64,000 nucleotides of DNA, taken from positions 620,001 to 684,000 of the forward strand of contig JAGFMI010000005.1 of assembly GCA_021030905.1 (NCBI GenBank), in the 5' to 3' direction. The notes under the pieces are model-generated. The model had not been told where the DNA came from, searched no databases, and saw only the letters and a list, made by a program, of their open reading frames with translations. Shown piece after piece: positions 34,733-47,558 of the stretch. The translations under genes and the position numbers were made by a program. The first letter of the stretch is position 1, and each line of letters starts with the position of its first letter. This DNA comes from Pyrenula massariospora (lineage: Eukaryota > Ascomycota > Eurotiomycetes > Pyrenulales > Pyrenulaceae).

Positions 34733-36295
34733 GACCACTCGCTGTGTCCCTCGCAGACGGGAAGGTCGATCAATATACACGCATCCCCACTAGTGGCGGA
34801 CAATCCCTATCTCGTGTCGCTCTCATTGAGAGGACGGTTGAACGTGAATGGAAACGCAAGCGTATAGGTGTGGGTGTTCACTCTGGAAACATCTTGAAAG
34901 AGGAAACCTGGAGATGTGTGTAGAAACAGAATTGGCGGTTTGCTGCAAGCGAATCTCACCTGATCGCCCTGGCCAACCTGATTGAGAACGAGGCGGGCCA
35001 TGCTGTTGAAGCGACGGCAGCCCTTCTGGGGTACTGAATGGGGCAGGCGAAAGCCTGATACACGTTGTGAGATGAACCCAGTCTCAGAAGAGCAGGGTTT
35101 CAGGATCGCAGGAGGTGGTGGCAGGGGATGGGCCGTGTCGCCCGCCGCGGCTGGGCGGATAATTTCCAGCATCGAGCGGCATTGCGCGACTCGTAAATTG
35201 GCTGCGCTGTATAGATCATCGTCGGCCGGGATGGTTCATGTCATCTGTGAATCTTCGGCTGATGTTGCTTGTTGGGTCGACGGTGAAAGTGGCGTAGCCC
35301 ACAGAGGTTTTGCGATATTTCGAAGAGAAGCGCACGAAACCACAACGTTAAAGACGAAACCCTCGGATTCAAAATTCCCGACTGGAGCACAAAGGGCCCT
35401 CGCGTAATGGAAATGCAGGCGGCAAGGCATAGCTGTCAGTGGCGTTTTAGCCCAGGAACCAAACGCGCAGGACATCATGCCCGCGTCTTCCATCGCTGAA
35501 AGAGAATCACGGCCAATTGAGCAGTCAATTGACGATGGATCAACCAATTATTCAGTAAGTGAACCTCTCTGCGGTCGTGTGGCACAGATCCTGCCACTTC
35601 CTGCCCACTGCCCTCTGCTAGCATGGATGATATGCAAGACCGAGCCATCCGTGGCTCCAGTCGTGAGGCTTCAGGTACATTTTCTTGTCAAGCCCTTGCC
35701 CCGCGCCGTCGACCTGACAGCGAGGAGTAGCAACGGCGATGCAGGGTCTCTCAAACCCGTCTTCCCACACAGTGATGCAGCAGACCGCACAATCGTGCCC
35801 ACAAGTATTGCCGATGCTCGCTATCCCCTTCCATGCAGAAATTCATTCTTCGGCTGATGAGCCGCAATCCGGAATCCCCGTCGACACATCCTGTGCGCCG
35901 TGAAACTCTAATGCCCATCTCGATATTGAGCCTCTGCTCGATATTTGCATCGCCAGCTGGGTGAATAGCGTTTGTTGCTGCTCTGTCTTCACACTTGTCA
36001 CAAGATCTATTCTGTCTGCTATTGATTGGCACGCTGGATGCATTTTCTGAATTGCCTATTGTTTATTGATGGGGCAACAATTCCTCATTCTCCCAAGTCC
36101 ACAGATCTGACCACCGAATCTCTTGCAGTTGACGTCTTAAATGCCTATAACCGGGTAGAATTGATTAGTATCTGAGTTCTTTCCCCCTTGCTAGCCGAAT
36201 GCTGCTCGGTGCTTCTCTTCATCATCTCAATCTATCGGTCTAATGGTTGTCGACTACATCCCGGGCCCTCCGCTTCCTCTACGCCATCCGCCTCC
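34733..36295. promoter_or_regulatory. Divergent promoter region between the membrane protein and the orphan gene
   Basis: About 1.5 kb between divergent genes. It may hide a 5' exon of the minus-strand membrane protein with the missing signal peptide. No reliable exon could be chosen, and overlapping frames here show no family sequence. Confidence 0.4.
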
Positions 36296-38455
36296 ATGTT
36301 TGGAGGCTGGGCCGCTTTAGGTAACTCCATCCTTTTTCTCTTCCACCTCTAAGTTCGTTGTCACTGCAGCTTGATCAGTCATCCCGGATATCTTACGCTG
36401 TGCAACTGCCCGGCATGAGGTAGAGATATCCGTTGCCAAGACTGATGAACTCCTCGAGACGTCCATCGTCGTGGCTGGTGTCTCCACCGGAAACAAGATG
36501 TGTGTCGGCACTGATTCTTTCTTGGGAAATATGACAGTAGATCTTTTAGTTGTCTTCTTACTATTTGCCCTATGTTTCATCCCCAGCACCATTGTCAATA
36601 ATGCCTCTTTCCCGAAGTATGATGGCATAATTGCTGACTCAAAGCCCATTGCAGCTCCCGCCGAGGACCTGACTGAGAAGGAAAGACCACCTCCTCCCGA
36701 GCCAACACCATTGGAGTTTCCCTGCTGTAGCCCTAGAAAGGCGCCTCGGCCGCTCGATCGACGTTCACTCAGACATCTTTCTCGCTTGCTTGTCGATATC
36801 AAAAAGCCTCAAGATGTCTCTGAAGAATACCTTCAGACGCTCAACGTGCAAGTTGAACGAGACATCCCTTTCTCTGAAATTCTCCCTGAAGCTTCTAGAC
36901 GTTTCTTTCGCCCATCAAAAATTGATACCAATGGCAACCATACTGAAAGCGCCCCCTTGACTGGTCTTACTCTTAGCAACGGGCATGCTCCGCCAGACGA
37001 AGAAAAATATGCAATAATCAAAAAAGAACTTCTAATTGAAAATGACGCCGCTTTTCGTGAGGTTACCCGCCTCCCACCTCGACCCGGGCGCGAAAAGCCT
37101 CGCCTGACGCATGCCCGCCGCTTCTGGATGGGCCTTGAGCGCATGTCACAGTATTGGGACACAAGTGCCGACCAGATATACGAGGTCCCTGTTGAGCCAG
37201 CTGGAGAAAATGAAAAGAGCGAGCATGCCGGCACTTTAGACAGCAAAGGCTCAGAAGACGAGAAGACTGCACAAGCCGCCCCAAGCTCACCAGAGCCATC
37301 AGAAAAACACGAAGTAATGGACGTTGACCCTCCACCCCCTTCTACTCCCCCCACCACCACCCGTCTCGTCTACAAAGGCCGCCGCCTCGCCCGTGGCGCA
37401 GACATGCCGGAAGACTGCCGCGACGACACCGTCCGCCGCTTCGTCGAGATGCTCGCCTGGCTGTTCCACTGCCAGGTTAAGGCCCCCGAGGCGCCTCCCC
37501 GTCTGACCGTGGGACCCATCCTCTTCCCGGTGCGCCACACCTTCGTCGTGGGGCGATCTCCGCAGGCGTACGAACTTGCGCGAAAGAACATCCTCGAGGG
37601 GCCGTTGCTGGGTCTGCAGTGTAGGGGGGAGACGAGGTTTCGCGTGCAGAGCTCGGGGCCGGATACAGACCCGAGTCGAGAGAAGAGTGTTGAGCGCGAC
37701 GCACGGCAGGGAGAAGTTCTGGACCTGGTCCGGGAAGTCGGCGGTATGATCCTCCTTGCGCAGGAAAGGGCCCGGGAGGGCACGACAGAGAAGCGCCAGG
37801 GTGAGGGCCAGTGGTGGACGACCGTACCGCGCTGGGGCGGCGGGCCAGGAGGCGAGGTCGAGGCCGCCTCTCTGACCAACACCGACGTTCCCGTCGGAGG
37901 GTTGGGAGAGGAGAAGAAGCCCGCCGCGGAGCCGGAGTCGAGGAGTCGCTCGCAGCCGCCGTCGCCGGTGGATCGGCCCGCCTCCAAGAGACCAAAGGGT
38001 GCGGGTGGGGGCCCCGCTGGACCGAAGAGGATGACCATGGCGGAGAGGTGGAAGGTGGTACAGCCGGGACCTAGTGGGTGGGACAGGAAGATGATATATC
38101 GACGGGTGGGCAAGGACCCGAAATCGGGATTTGACGAGGTGTGTATTATCAAAATCCTTCTTTCATTCTTACCAAGGCTAACGCAGCTTAGATCTTCCTC
38201 GTCTCCTCCATCAACCACCACATCTCTCTCCTCCGCCTCCCAATCCACTCAGACTACCTCGACTGGCTGTCAGATTCTGAACCCTCCTCCTCCCGAACGT
38301 CGCCAGATATGCATGCTGAACCAGACCCCCCACCCTCGCACATCCTCAACCTGCAACGAACGCGCTGGTTCGACCTCTTCAAGGCGGAGGACCGGCTCGA
38401 AGCGGCAGAAGGACTGCGGGCGCTGTTGGCATGGTTGATGCGCACGGAAAGCTGA
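36296..38455 (+). CDS. Conserved-looking ascomycete protein of unknown function
   Basis: The main exon runs to 38138 and, after a 53 bp intron (38139-38191), ends at 38455. Two N-termini are possible. The one I prefer starts at ATG 36296 (MFGGWAAL) and splices from GTAACT (36321) to an acceptor at 36654 with a good GCTGAC branch point, giving about 590 residues. The other reads through from ATG 36498 and gives 634 residues with a hydrophobic lead; that lead is rich in rare TTA/CTA/ATA codons and so looks intronic. Notable segments are PTPLEFPCCSPRKAPRPLDRR, RRFWMGLERMSQYWDTS, WWTTVPRWGGGPGGEV and, at the end, TRWFDLFKAEDRLEA. No enzyme motif or known domain is recognised. Acidic and Pro-rich linkers suggest an intracellular, partly disordered protein. 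GC content rises sharply after about 37320. Confidence 0.75.
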
Positions 38456-39198
38456 TCCACGTCTGGTCTCATCCGGTTCGCCAACTAATCAAATAGAGCA
38501 CAAGAGTCCGGGATTTTTCTAGATCAAGATAGGCGCAAACCTCGAGATTGGGGGTTCGATTTTGCGTCGCTCTGGCCCTATCCGCGCAAACACTGATATG
38601 CCGGCGCCGACCTGGACTTCGAGGTTTGCAAGGGCCCCTCGGGAATTCACGCGTCCGATTAATATAAATGAGATACGACAGAAAGATGGCATGGGTCTTG
38701 GAAAATTGATCAAGCGAGGAGTGGGATCAGACATCACAAAATAGATAGGGGCATTCATTGCCAGAGCTAGATAAATTCTTTTTCGGTTCCAACCGTGGCT
38801 TCTGGGGTGTTGGATACATCGTCTAGAACCGTTTCGAAACTGTTATGAGAGTGTTGCTGCACTAAGGTCTACTTCATGGGCTTGGGCGGTCAATTTTAAT
38901 TGCGTTTATTTCATGCATTTTTGTTGACTACGCTGGCACTACTGCCTCCGCTGGGAAACATATCCGGCAGCCCAGCAGTAGCAAAATATTTCAGATCGAG
39001 ACGCAAAGCTTCGCTTTTGCCAGGACTTGTTGTGTCTATATGTGCTATGTATGTATGTACAAGAAGCGAAAAGCAGCCCATTCCCATGGAAAGGTCTGAG
39101 ATACAAAACGGGGCGCCCGGGTATTCAAACCAGTTCCAGCCCGAGCACCCATTCCCCCCTTCTTCCCCGGAGTTCTTATTTTGTTATGCTTCAAAAAC
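38456..39198. other. Convergent intergenic region
   Basis: About 0.74 kb between the orphan gene and the GPI-type protein gene. No coding signal; T-rich in the middle. Confidence 0.45.
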
Positions 39199-39793
39199 TC
39201 ACAGCAGCCCCGCAACCCCAACCACAGCGCCCACCAGCACCCCACCCCACCTTCCATCGACCTTCACCGCCGCGCCGGTGAAGCTGCTCACAGGCGCAGC
39301 ACCGGTCCCCGTTCCAGCGACGGGCACGGAGGCCGACGGGGCGAGCGTCACGGCGGGGGTGGTGGCGTTGCTGTAGGGTCCAGATGGGATGCTGGGGAGC
39401 GAGGGGGCGGCGGCGGGCGCGGTGGTGATGGGTGCGACAGCGGAGGAGGAGGAGGACGGGGAGAGGGTGAAGCCGGAGATGGTGCTGGTGACGACGGGGT
39501 AGGAGACGGAGCAGGCGGTGCAGTCGGTGATTGTTAGGGTTGTGGCCTGGGGTTTGGTTAGGAGGGGTTGAAGAGGTTTGAGGAAGGGAATAAGGTGCGA
39601 GAGGAGGGGGGGGACGTACCTCGGTGACGGTGTAGGTTTTGCCGTTGTTGACGACGGTTGTGGCAAAGGGGCAGTAGGTCTCGAAGGAAGTGACTGTTAG
39701 GGTGGTGTACGAGACGCTGCTGCTGTTTGAGCTTTGGGAGAGGGCGCCAATCGCAAGGGTTGAGGCGACGAGGAGCGAGGTGAAGAGACGCAT
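39199..39793 (-). CDS. GPI-anchored cell-wall protein, CCG-6-like
   Basis: Two exons (39620-39793, 39199-39546; 73 bp intron) encode 173 residues. Residues 1-19 or so form a signal peptide (MRLFTSLLVASTLAIGALSQ). The next part contains the pair of segments YCPFATTVVNNGKTYTVTE and ATTLTITDCTACSV; this order is characteristic of CCG-6 and related small wall proteins of filamentous ascomycetes, named after the Neurospora clock-controlled gene. A Ser/Thr/Pro/Ala-rich middle follows. The C-terminus is a short hydrophobic tail (GVLVGAVVGVAGLL), as needed for GPI attachment, probably near the Ser/Gly residues before KVDGRWGG. The start at 39793 is chosen over an ATG five codons upstream because it gives the better signal peptide. 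It is likely an abundant structural or surface protein; a clock link is only by family name. Confidence 0.85.
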
Positions 39794-41766
39794 TTTGGGC
39801 GGTGACAATTTAGCAAATTCTTCGTTGGTGGCGATGTTTGACGGTAAGAAGGATCTTAAGCCACAAAGCGTTCGATGTCTCTTGGGGAGGTGTTGAGGTG
39901 GAGGATTTGCGGTCTCGGTAGGTCGTTTTCAAAACGAATGTAGATATTTGATGAAAGAGGATTTCTAGATCCTGAAAAGAACGAACGTTTAGGCTTCAAC
40001 GACTGACTGTGCACAGAAGGATATGGAGCAGGTCAAACTCAAAGTAGAAAGAGAGAGGAGAAGGAGAAGGTAAGGATAGCGGTACGGCTTAATTAAAATG
40101 TACGCCGTTAAACAAACAGACTCTATGATCGGCTCAGGGGGAAGCTTGGGGAGAGACATCACGGGTTCGCCGCTCGGGGCACGTCCAGCCAATTGACACC
40201 CTGAGCGGCGACTTGATCTTCGCCCTAATCTGCCAGGTCCCGTTTACAAGGCCAGAAACGCTGTAATGTGAATCTGGCTGATTGGTCACACCTGGAGGAA
40301 CAGGACTGAGGAGGGTGGTATTGGCTCTGTATTGGGACGGATGGTGGTATCTCGGAGATTGCACTTTAGAACCCCTGATCGAACAGTTCCAGCTCTCCAC
40401 ACAAAACATGGATGAAGCCCAGCTGCACGTCATTGCATTTGAACATCGACGAGAATGTCGCTGGACGCATCGTCTCTTGTTCATTTTCCCTTGAAACACA
40501 CCGCTCATGTTGATTGTCATGTGGTTCAAGAGGATTTTCAGGAGTCGGCATGTCCGGACACGTCAAGGTGCACTAACTACAATGGGATTGGAACATCGCA
40601 CCTGTGTGTTTGTGTTGTGGCAGCTGGTTTTGTCTCGCCATGAAAGAGAGTCTGGCATCGAACACTTCTACGAAATCCTGAGACCCACGGTGATCTATAT
40701 TCTACAATAGAATGGCAGCAAGCCTGCTCAGTCTTCAGGCTGCGAATGTCGCAGCATTCTATTACAAGCATCGCCTTCAATGGAACCAGGAAGGTTCTAT
40801 CAGATCGCCAGTCGTCCCTAAAGCTCTTTATCCTGTTCTGCTTGCCACCAATGAGCACCAATGAGCACGCTACGATGAAGACTTTCGATAGGGTTATCGT
40901 CTATAGCCTGTCATGAAAATGAAAATCATTTAACAGAATTTCTAGAAGCTAATTTACGTCCACCCGTACCGTGAAAACCGCCGTATCGGGACAACAACCT
41001 CTTATTCAGTATCTCAAATATACCTACAGGATTTTATAGACTTACAGACATCATCTAAGTATTTTTCAGCTAATTCTACATATTATGCTAGGTTCCAGCC
41101 GGAAAATCATAGCGGTCTTGAGCGTGCTGTCAGTCGATCCGTTCGCGGCGACACTTCGCGCCTTAACTATTATCCGCTGCCCGATAACGGACTTTAGCAT
41201 GTCTTCGTATTTTGGAGCTATAGGGCAAATGTTCAATCAAGAAAGCTTATAAGTCCAGGCTTTAGCGACAGCACGCACTCACGAGTCAGGAATCCGAGAT
41301 TTTCTTCGTTAGTGTGAAAGCCCACGAAGTGCAATTTGCTACCACAGCCAGCCACGAAACATCGCTCAGTGGAATCTAGAACAACCACGAGATGAGTAAT
41401 GTATCAAGCTCAAAGGGACTCACACACTATTGGTTTTCATGATCTCAGCGCTGCCGAGCTAAATGCAGCAAAATGGAGAAAATGGTCTGCTCGGAATCTT
41501 TGCTACGAAGCGGTGAAAGAATTTTGCTGAACCGGACAAAGAAGCTGTTTGTGGCGGCTTCCAGCTGTATCCATCCAATGTCACGCTCTTCCTCTTCAGC
41601 TTTGCTGCTGTGAGCAATGGTGTATAAGACCCTTCCAAGGCCCAATTGTCAACACGCGCACACCAGACCGGTCTTGAAGTCCTCCTCATCTCCTTAACAG
41701 ATATCTCTTTATCTATAACTTCTGAGATTTCTAATACGGTTTTAGATTCGACAAATACATCTCAAA
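39794..41766. other. Gene-poor intergenic region
   Basis: About 2 kb between divergent genes. One stretch near 40920-41110 is AT-rich. A minus-strand frame of 131 codons (40134-40529) has no recognisable domain and is not called. No repeat or mobile element was recognised. Confidence 0.4.
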
Positions 41767-43281
41767 ATGTCCGGTATGGTTGTCTAGCATAGCAATTTTA
41801 CTACAGCACCGTTGACAGACTTCAGACGATCAGGCGGTGCCGATACAAACCTCGACCTACCTTTCCAAAGAAGTCCGACAGGCCTATATCAACAACAATG
41901 GAGCGGCCTTGAGAAACTTCGGCAAAAGCTCCGATGATGACCACGACGCGTTGACACGCCATTTTTTTGATGCTCAAATGCCATCTTGGAACCGGACGAC
42001 AATAGATGGGAAAACTGTTCACTTCTATGGCGACGAGAAAGCTTATGCATGGTCAACAGTAGTCGCTGGAGAAGGCCCAGAGCCTACGGCTACTATCGAA
42101 GAAGCAGCCGAAGCCGATCCAAACGACAAGATCGTTGCGAAGACCACAGTAGAAGTCGGCTTTTTCAGTGCCAAAGGCGGTCAGGCCTCCTCTTTTCTAG
42201 TGGAGGCTCCTAGGGTCGCTACTGATCTAGCAATTGGATCTATTGTCGGCACCTTGGTATACAGGAGTCTCGCTGCGTTAATTCATGGAATGCCGCAAAT
42301 GGCGAATCAACTAGCGGATTCCATGAGACGCCTCAGTGCTGCCAAGAGAGATGTGGAACAAGCACAAAATGTTGCCGCTAAGGATGCTGCAATGGTGAAA
42401 CTCCATGCGGCCCAGGAAGAAGTTCTCCAGAATTCTGCGGCTCCAGGGCTTCAAGGGAACGGCATGAGAGTGATTCGGAACTTCCTGGCTAGGTGGCCCA
42501 GGTTGGCGGCTGGTGTGGGTAGTACGGTTGTCGTCATCCTCGTCACTTATCTCTTCGACAGGTTCATCCTCCAGCATATCATGCAGGACTTTTGGATCAA
42601 GATCAACATAGTTAACCTTGATAAACGATCTTGGAAGATTGACCAGTGGTACCACGACAATGGCATTATCGCAGGAGGTGGAGATTTCCAGGCCGTCACT
42701 CTGGGGCCGCCCACAGGTAAGCTTGCCCTCCTTCACACAGCTGAGGCAACTACTAATCTTTGTATTAGGTCGGAAGCTCCCTTTCTCAGATAAACTTGCC
42801 GATTTTGCAGAAGCGGCCAATGTCACGTACACATTCGAGAACTGTGAGTTGCCATTTTACCTGTGGATTGTTCACTTGTATATAACTCATTCTCGAAGCA
42901 TTCACCCTTACGGATGGTGTCGGCGCCGCACTACGAGTGATTGACGCAAGTCAAGAGAAAGATCCGAAAATTGGTACGTTGACTAGGAACATCAACTTGT
43001 GCCTCTGTTCTAAAACACTGACCCTTCCAGGTTTTGCCATCGGCTACGATTGTCCGTATGCCAAAGACAACTGGATGACTATCAAATCTGGTGTGCCAGC
43101 AGATTTGGAAGAGTTCTACCAGGACACGGCGAACTGGCCTCCGAGGCCGCAGCCTAAAGACGTGAGGGATGCTCTCGACTACAATGGGGAGAAAATCAAG
43201 TTGCATGCGCTCACCGATGATCTGAGTCGCAGGGATGACCATGTATATTCATGCTTTGTCACCATCGGTGAAATTCCTTAA
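41767..43281 (+). CDS. Unknown protein with two hydrophobic segments and a C-terminal beta-rich domain
   Basis: Five exons (41767-41773, 41826-42716, 42769-42843, 42899-42973, 43031-43281) encode 432 residues; the first exon has only seven coding bases. Exon joins are supported by frame and by GT..AG with short introns of 52-57 bp. The N-terminal third is soluble-looking, with FFDAQMPSWNRTTIDGKTV and VEVGFFSAKGGQASSFLVE. A hydrophobic segment (about 136-156) is followed by an Ala/Gln/Glu-rich helix (160-205) that could form a coiled coil, then a second hydrophobic segment (228-250, AGVGSTVVVILVTYLFDRF). The C-terminal 180 residues alternate hydrophobic and polar residues like a beta sandwich (INIVNLDKRSW, DGVGAALRVID). 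The overall plan resembles a set of fungal hypothetical proteins I recall, without known function. There is no signal peptide. It might insert in membranes, but this is inference. Confidence 0.78.
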
Positions 43282-44858
43282 GGTTCACCCTCATGGTCGA
43301 CAAGATAACTAAGCGCGAGCTTTCAAGTAGAATCTAGAGGACGGTGCGAAAGCAAGTCTCTAAGTGGTTATGATGCGTACTTGGGTACAAACTATCCCAA
43401 GGCGCAATAACTTATTCTGCTTTTACCTGTATCTCTTCCTATTTTAACTGAGATAGATTCAGAATAACTGGATTAGCTAGGAGCATACCATTCCACATCT
43501 CGCTTTTCTGAGAGCAGAGAATAACGATATCGCGGCATAATGCAGAGCTCTCGGGAGGAAGTTTGCGTGGTGCAAGTTGAAAATCTAACGGATAGTAGTA
43601 TGTCGTGGGTTATCGTCTTCTCTACTGACTTTCATTCAACTGGAAATTGGGGCTCATTACGTTCAATCTGCTTGGTTGGTAATAATTGACTTCAGGCAGT
43701 TCACGTAGAAGAAAAGCTTCCTAAAAAGTTTCGACTTGGCCTATTTAGAAATAAGCGATATGGGGTTCCGAAGAGTCATTCGGTACAAGTAATTTCTGCG
43801 CGTCATATTGAATCATGGTAATATGCTGGGAGGCACTTGCAAAATGTGAAGGAAATATGACTGTGCTCAGTCTTGTGGTGTGCAGCCGTGGGGCTGCGAA
43901 ACGCTGGCTTAGATCTCAAGCGATAGACAACACCTCCACCATTCTAGCCGGGAGGATGGCCGACCCGCTCCGACCACAGGATTGCGGGCTTGAATTGGTA
44001 GAGAAGTATTCTCTTGTACCGTGGTATATAAAGTGTATTAAGAGATTATTATACTTCAATATCTCCGTGGCGCGCTAATACCTACGAGAAACGCTCCTGG
44101 TCTCTGCGGACCTTGCGCTGAGGACAAATTTGCTGCCCAAACCGGAAACCGATCCTGCACACGACTGTATCTGTCGTGCTTACCATGGGCCTCAGTCGTT
44201 GCCTCCGCCATTGTTGTATCTGACCTAATTATGCCTTGACATCTCTGCCGTGCCTGCTATCATTACGCGCACCGCCATAACGAATTGCCACGCCTGGAAT
44301 TGGTCCTGCCGTCGCTGTATGTCGTTCACATTGACAATGCGTGAATGGGCGCGAATTTGCGTGCGTTATGGGAGGCCGTCTACACCGTGCTGGGGCGCGA
44401 CAAGTGTACAGGGTCTATTTCTTCTAAAAGTAAGGGCCTTTGCGCATTAGGTAGGGGAACGTCTATACAGATGTAATGTTTATGTAGGTGAGGTTATAAG
44501 TTTTCTAGATCAGTTTTAACGCATAAATCAGAAGGAGAAATCGAAAAATGAAGACGAGTGTAGATTGTTTATTGCTTCAAAGTCAAAGCACCTGTGGCTT
44601 GTCCCGTTAAGGGTGGATGTACATGAACCATGTTCTTCACAATCCAGCGTAAGTAGTCGGGGGCTGCTCGCTTGCGTATCTATTGTGAGAGCCACGCTCG
44701 AGATGGATGAAGTAATGGTTCTCTCTGATCATCATCTGCGCATAAGAGCTTGTAGCCAAGTCTGTAGCTATTATCATTTTTGGTAGGTCTCCATGATTCC
44801 TAGCATTCCGAGCGTACTGCTAATGAACACACCGTAATACCATTGGCTATTCGAAGAT
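43282..44858. other. Convergent intergenic region
   Basis: About 1.6 kb between the 432-residue protein and the F-box-like gene. Only short chance frames; no repeat found. Confidence 0.45.
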
Positions 44859-46429
44859 TCAGACTGTCATGAGAAGCCTGAGCTTCTGAGCCAGCTTCTT
44901 CACTCTCCTTGACATTTGACAAGGTCCAATTGCAACGTTCTCAGCCCTGACTCCAGCCATTGCTTTCAAAAAATGGTAGTCCCGATAAGTGATTTTCACA
45001 TTCGCTTGTTGGTGGAGACCGGCAAGGCTGACTTTGATCATTCTCAACTTGTTGCATTTCCCAATCATTTTGAGGCATTCTAGGAAGATCGCATCTCTCT
45101 GGAATTGCAGACTGCCAGGATTCTTGACCTGAAGCTGACCATAGGCTATCGCATTCTCGCACACGATATAGAGATATCGGAAATAGCTGACGTTCGTTTC
45201 GCCAATAGAATTCAAGAATAGCAATACATGGTTGTAGCCAATCTCTTTCCGGTCTTTATTCGGCGAACTAGCCCGACAGTGATGGGCTCGTCGGAACTGA
45301 AAGGTATTCCTGCCATACAGTACCGGACAAGCTTCTTCGTAGATGTGTCTATTAGCTTGCAGTAATGCCACAGTGAGACCAAGACCGTCATGAGATAAAA
45401 GGTCGACCTGGTTATCGCTGACGAGGACCTGACGATAGATCTGCTCACGGATGCAATAGGGCAAGTCTAAGAAATTTGTGGATTTTGAAACTGTATCCTG
45501 GGAGTACGTGTGTGGAAACTGCTCGAGATTCGAAGTGGTCGCCGAAGGATCCTGCTTTTGATTACGTAGGCTTCGAAAAGCCATCGAGCCAGAAATAGCA
45601 GGATTGGTTTGCGCTACAGGCATGGAAGTCTTGGTTGTAGAAGTCAGAGACCATGGAGGATGCGCGAGCTTCAAACGCTTCCGGATAGATTGACTAGTGT
45701 TGTTCTCTCCGAGCCTAGCTGTAGTCACAGTTCGCTTTCTCGAGGCACTACCTACAGCAGCTAGAGCGCCTGTAGACTGGTCCAACGGAAGATAGTCCGG
45801 TAACTGATGGAAGACAGGATGGCTGCCGCCGTCAAAATATTCATTAATTTGAACGAAGGTTTCTGAAGTCGGAAACATGGCGTGCGGGGGTACCTGCACC
45901 GGATTTGCATGAATTTTTGTATGAGCGCTCTGAATTGTGGAGTTCGTGGTGACCAGCGACGGATTTGCATGAAAGAACATTGGGCGGGCCTGATTGAATG
46001 TGTAAGGGTTTTGAGAAATGAGGTTCGCCGGCACCTGCGCTGGCGTTGCATTTGATGGCAATTGAGACAGCCGATCAAAGTTGGGCAACATGGAGTATAT
46101 TGGATACTGGTAAATAGGGCCTTGGTTAATTCCAGTCTCACCAAACTTCCTTGGCACCAAGTCCTTGTAGCAACAGGTGAGAGCAGACACTTGGGGCGGT
46201 TCTGAAGGTCTGAATTTGCCTCTCATGTGGTACGGGTGAGGCAATCGGCCTGAGGAGTCATTAGCTAGTCCATTGGCATTGGTCGCAGAATCTATTACAT
46301 ACCAGGCACGGTGACCGTAGAATAGCCAAAGGCACGATCAACGTCATAAGATGAATCTGTATTTCCAGACTCAGATGTAGCATTTGCGACCGCACGAGCA
46401 GTAACTCGTCCGAGAACGGTAGTGGTCAT
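44859..46429 (-). CDS. F-box-like fungal protein
   Basis: Two exons (46303-46429 and 44859-46249; 53 bp intron) encode about 505 residues. The first 240 residues are low in complexity, rich in Asn, Pro, Gln and Ser, with repeated HANP segments and a basic patch (SIRKRLKLAHPP) that could be a nuclear signal. From about residue 300 comes the pattern FLDLPYCIREQIYRQVLV, then ALLQANRHIYEEACPVLYGR and NTFQFR, which is the common F-box-like / 2EXR-type domain of ascomycetes. A helical C-terminal part follows (FLECLKMIGKCNKLRMIKVS). Such proteins are very numerous in filamentous fungi and mostly unstudied; a role as a ubiquitin-ligase adaptor is possible but not shown by the sequence. The start is the ATG at 46429, which opens a 42-codon exon joining in frame. 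Confidence 0.82.
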
Positions 46430-47552
46430 GTTAGTATTCTAGTTTGATCCACAGGTGGCATTAAAAGACTGAAGGCTTGATATTTGAATTGAAGTGAGGT
46501 CGAGCTTGCGTGGTACCTCTTGCAAAGGTTTCCCCTTCAGTCTGCAAGTAGTAACGCGACGGCTACTTCTGTTTGGGCTTCAAGGTCGAAGATAGAGATG
46601 GATTGCAATACAGAATAGAAGCGATGTTCCAAGACATACTAATGGGTGAGAGGACAAAGGGAAGGTGAGATCCCACGTTCATCTGGTCGACGGCCAGCTG
46701 CGGCTCCGATACTGGCCGCTTGGCGGCCTTTCGCTCAATAAGACCATAACTTCCCCAAATCCCCAACACTTACCGGTGGTTGTGCAAGGTAGGAGCAATA
46801 AAGGCATGAGAGTGATGCTTATATTAATAGGACATGAACCTCAGAAATAACTTTGGTAGAGTGTGAGTCTATTTGTAGGTGATTTGCGCGTACAGACAAG
46901 TATAATATAAATTAGCTGCGATTGAATTTTGGGGTAGACAATATCGTTGCCTATCGGATTCTGCGTCCATTCACCATTCATCAGTACCTTAGCAGAGTTT
47001 CACAATCAACAGGTCTACGCAGAAGACAGGAGGATTTGGCTAAATGCCGGTATAAGATATAATCGTAGCCAATCCGATCCGTGTGTGACTTGCAGCAGAA
47101 ATGAGGGCATAGCTGGGAAAAAGAACACTTGTGCAGGGGACAATTGAGTGACTTTAGCTCCGTGAAGGCATCTTAATCGGCAAATTGGCCATCGCATGCG
47201 AAACGCAGCTTTCTGAAGTCACAATTCCTCGGCTTTTGATGGATCAAAGAGCGAAAGCTCTCTCGCCAAGTATCTGAGGTACTATATGTATGACAGTACA
47301 ACTGCTTTGCAGCTTTGTGAGAATGCTTCAGGTGGGACACACACTGCTTCTTTGCCAATCAGATGGTCTCAAATTGTCCCTTGAAGGTGGTGAAGGAGCC
47401 CGAGACATATCAACAGCACCCACAAGGCTCGACAAGATCGAGTCTGTGAGGGTTGGAGCTGCTAGAGAGGCTCTCTTCATCTTGGTATCAGAAGGTGTGA
47501 TGAGGAGAGGTCGAAAAGAGCGTGCGTGAAAAAACGAAAGGTGCAGGAATGC

Positions 47553-47558
47553 GGCTAA
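47553..47558 (+). promoter_or_regulatory. Possible XlnR site (GGCTAA)
   Basis: GGCTAA matches the core bound by the xylanase regulator XlnR/Xyr1. It is 1.2 kb from the GH12 start, and a hexamer is weak evidence. Confidence 0.2.

Noticed and set aside
37370-38248. 292-codon open frame antisense to the orphan protein gene
   Set aside because: It mirrors the GC-rich 3' half of the plus-strand gene and shows no family motif.
40134-40529. 131-codon minus-strand frame in the 39.8-41.8 kb gap
   Set aside because: Overlaps a plus-strand frame, low-complexity and no recognisable domain or splice signals.
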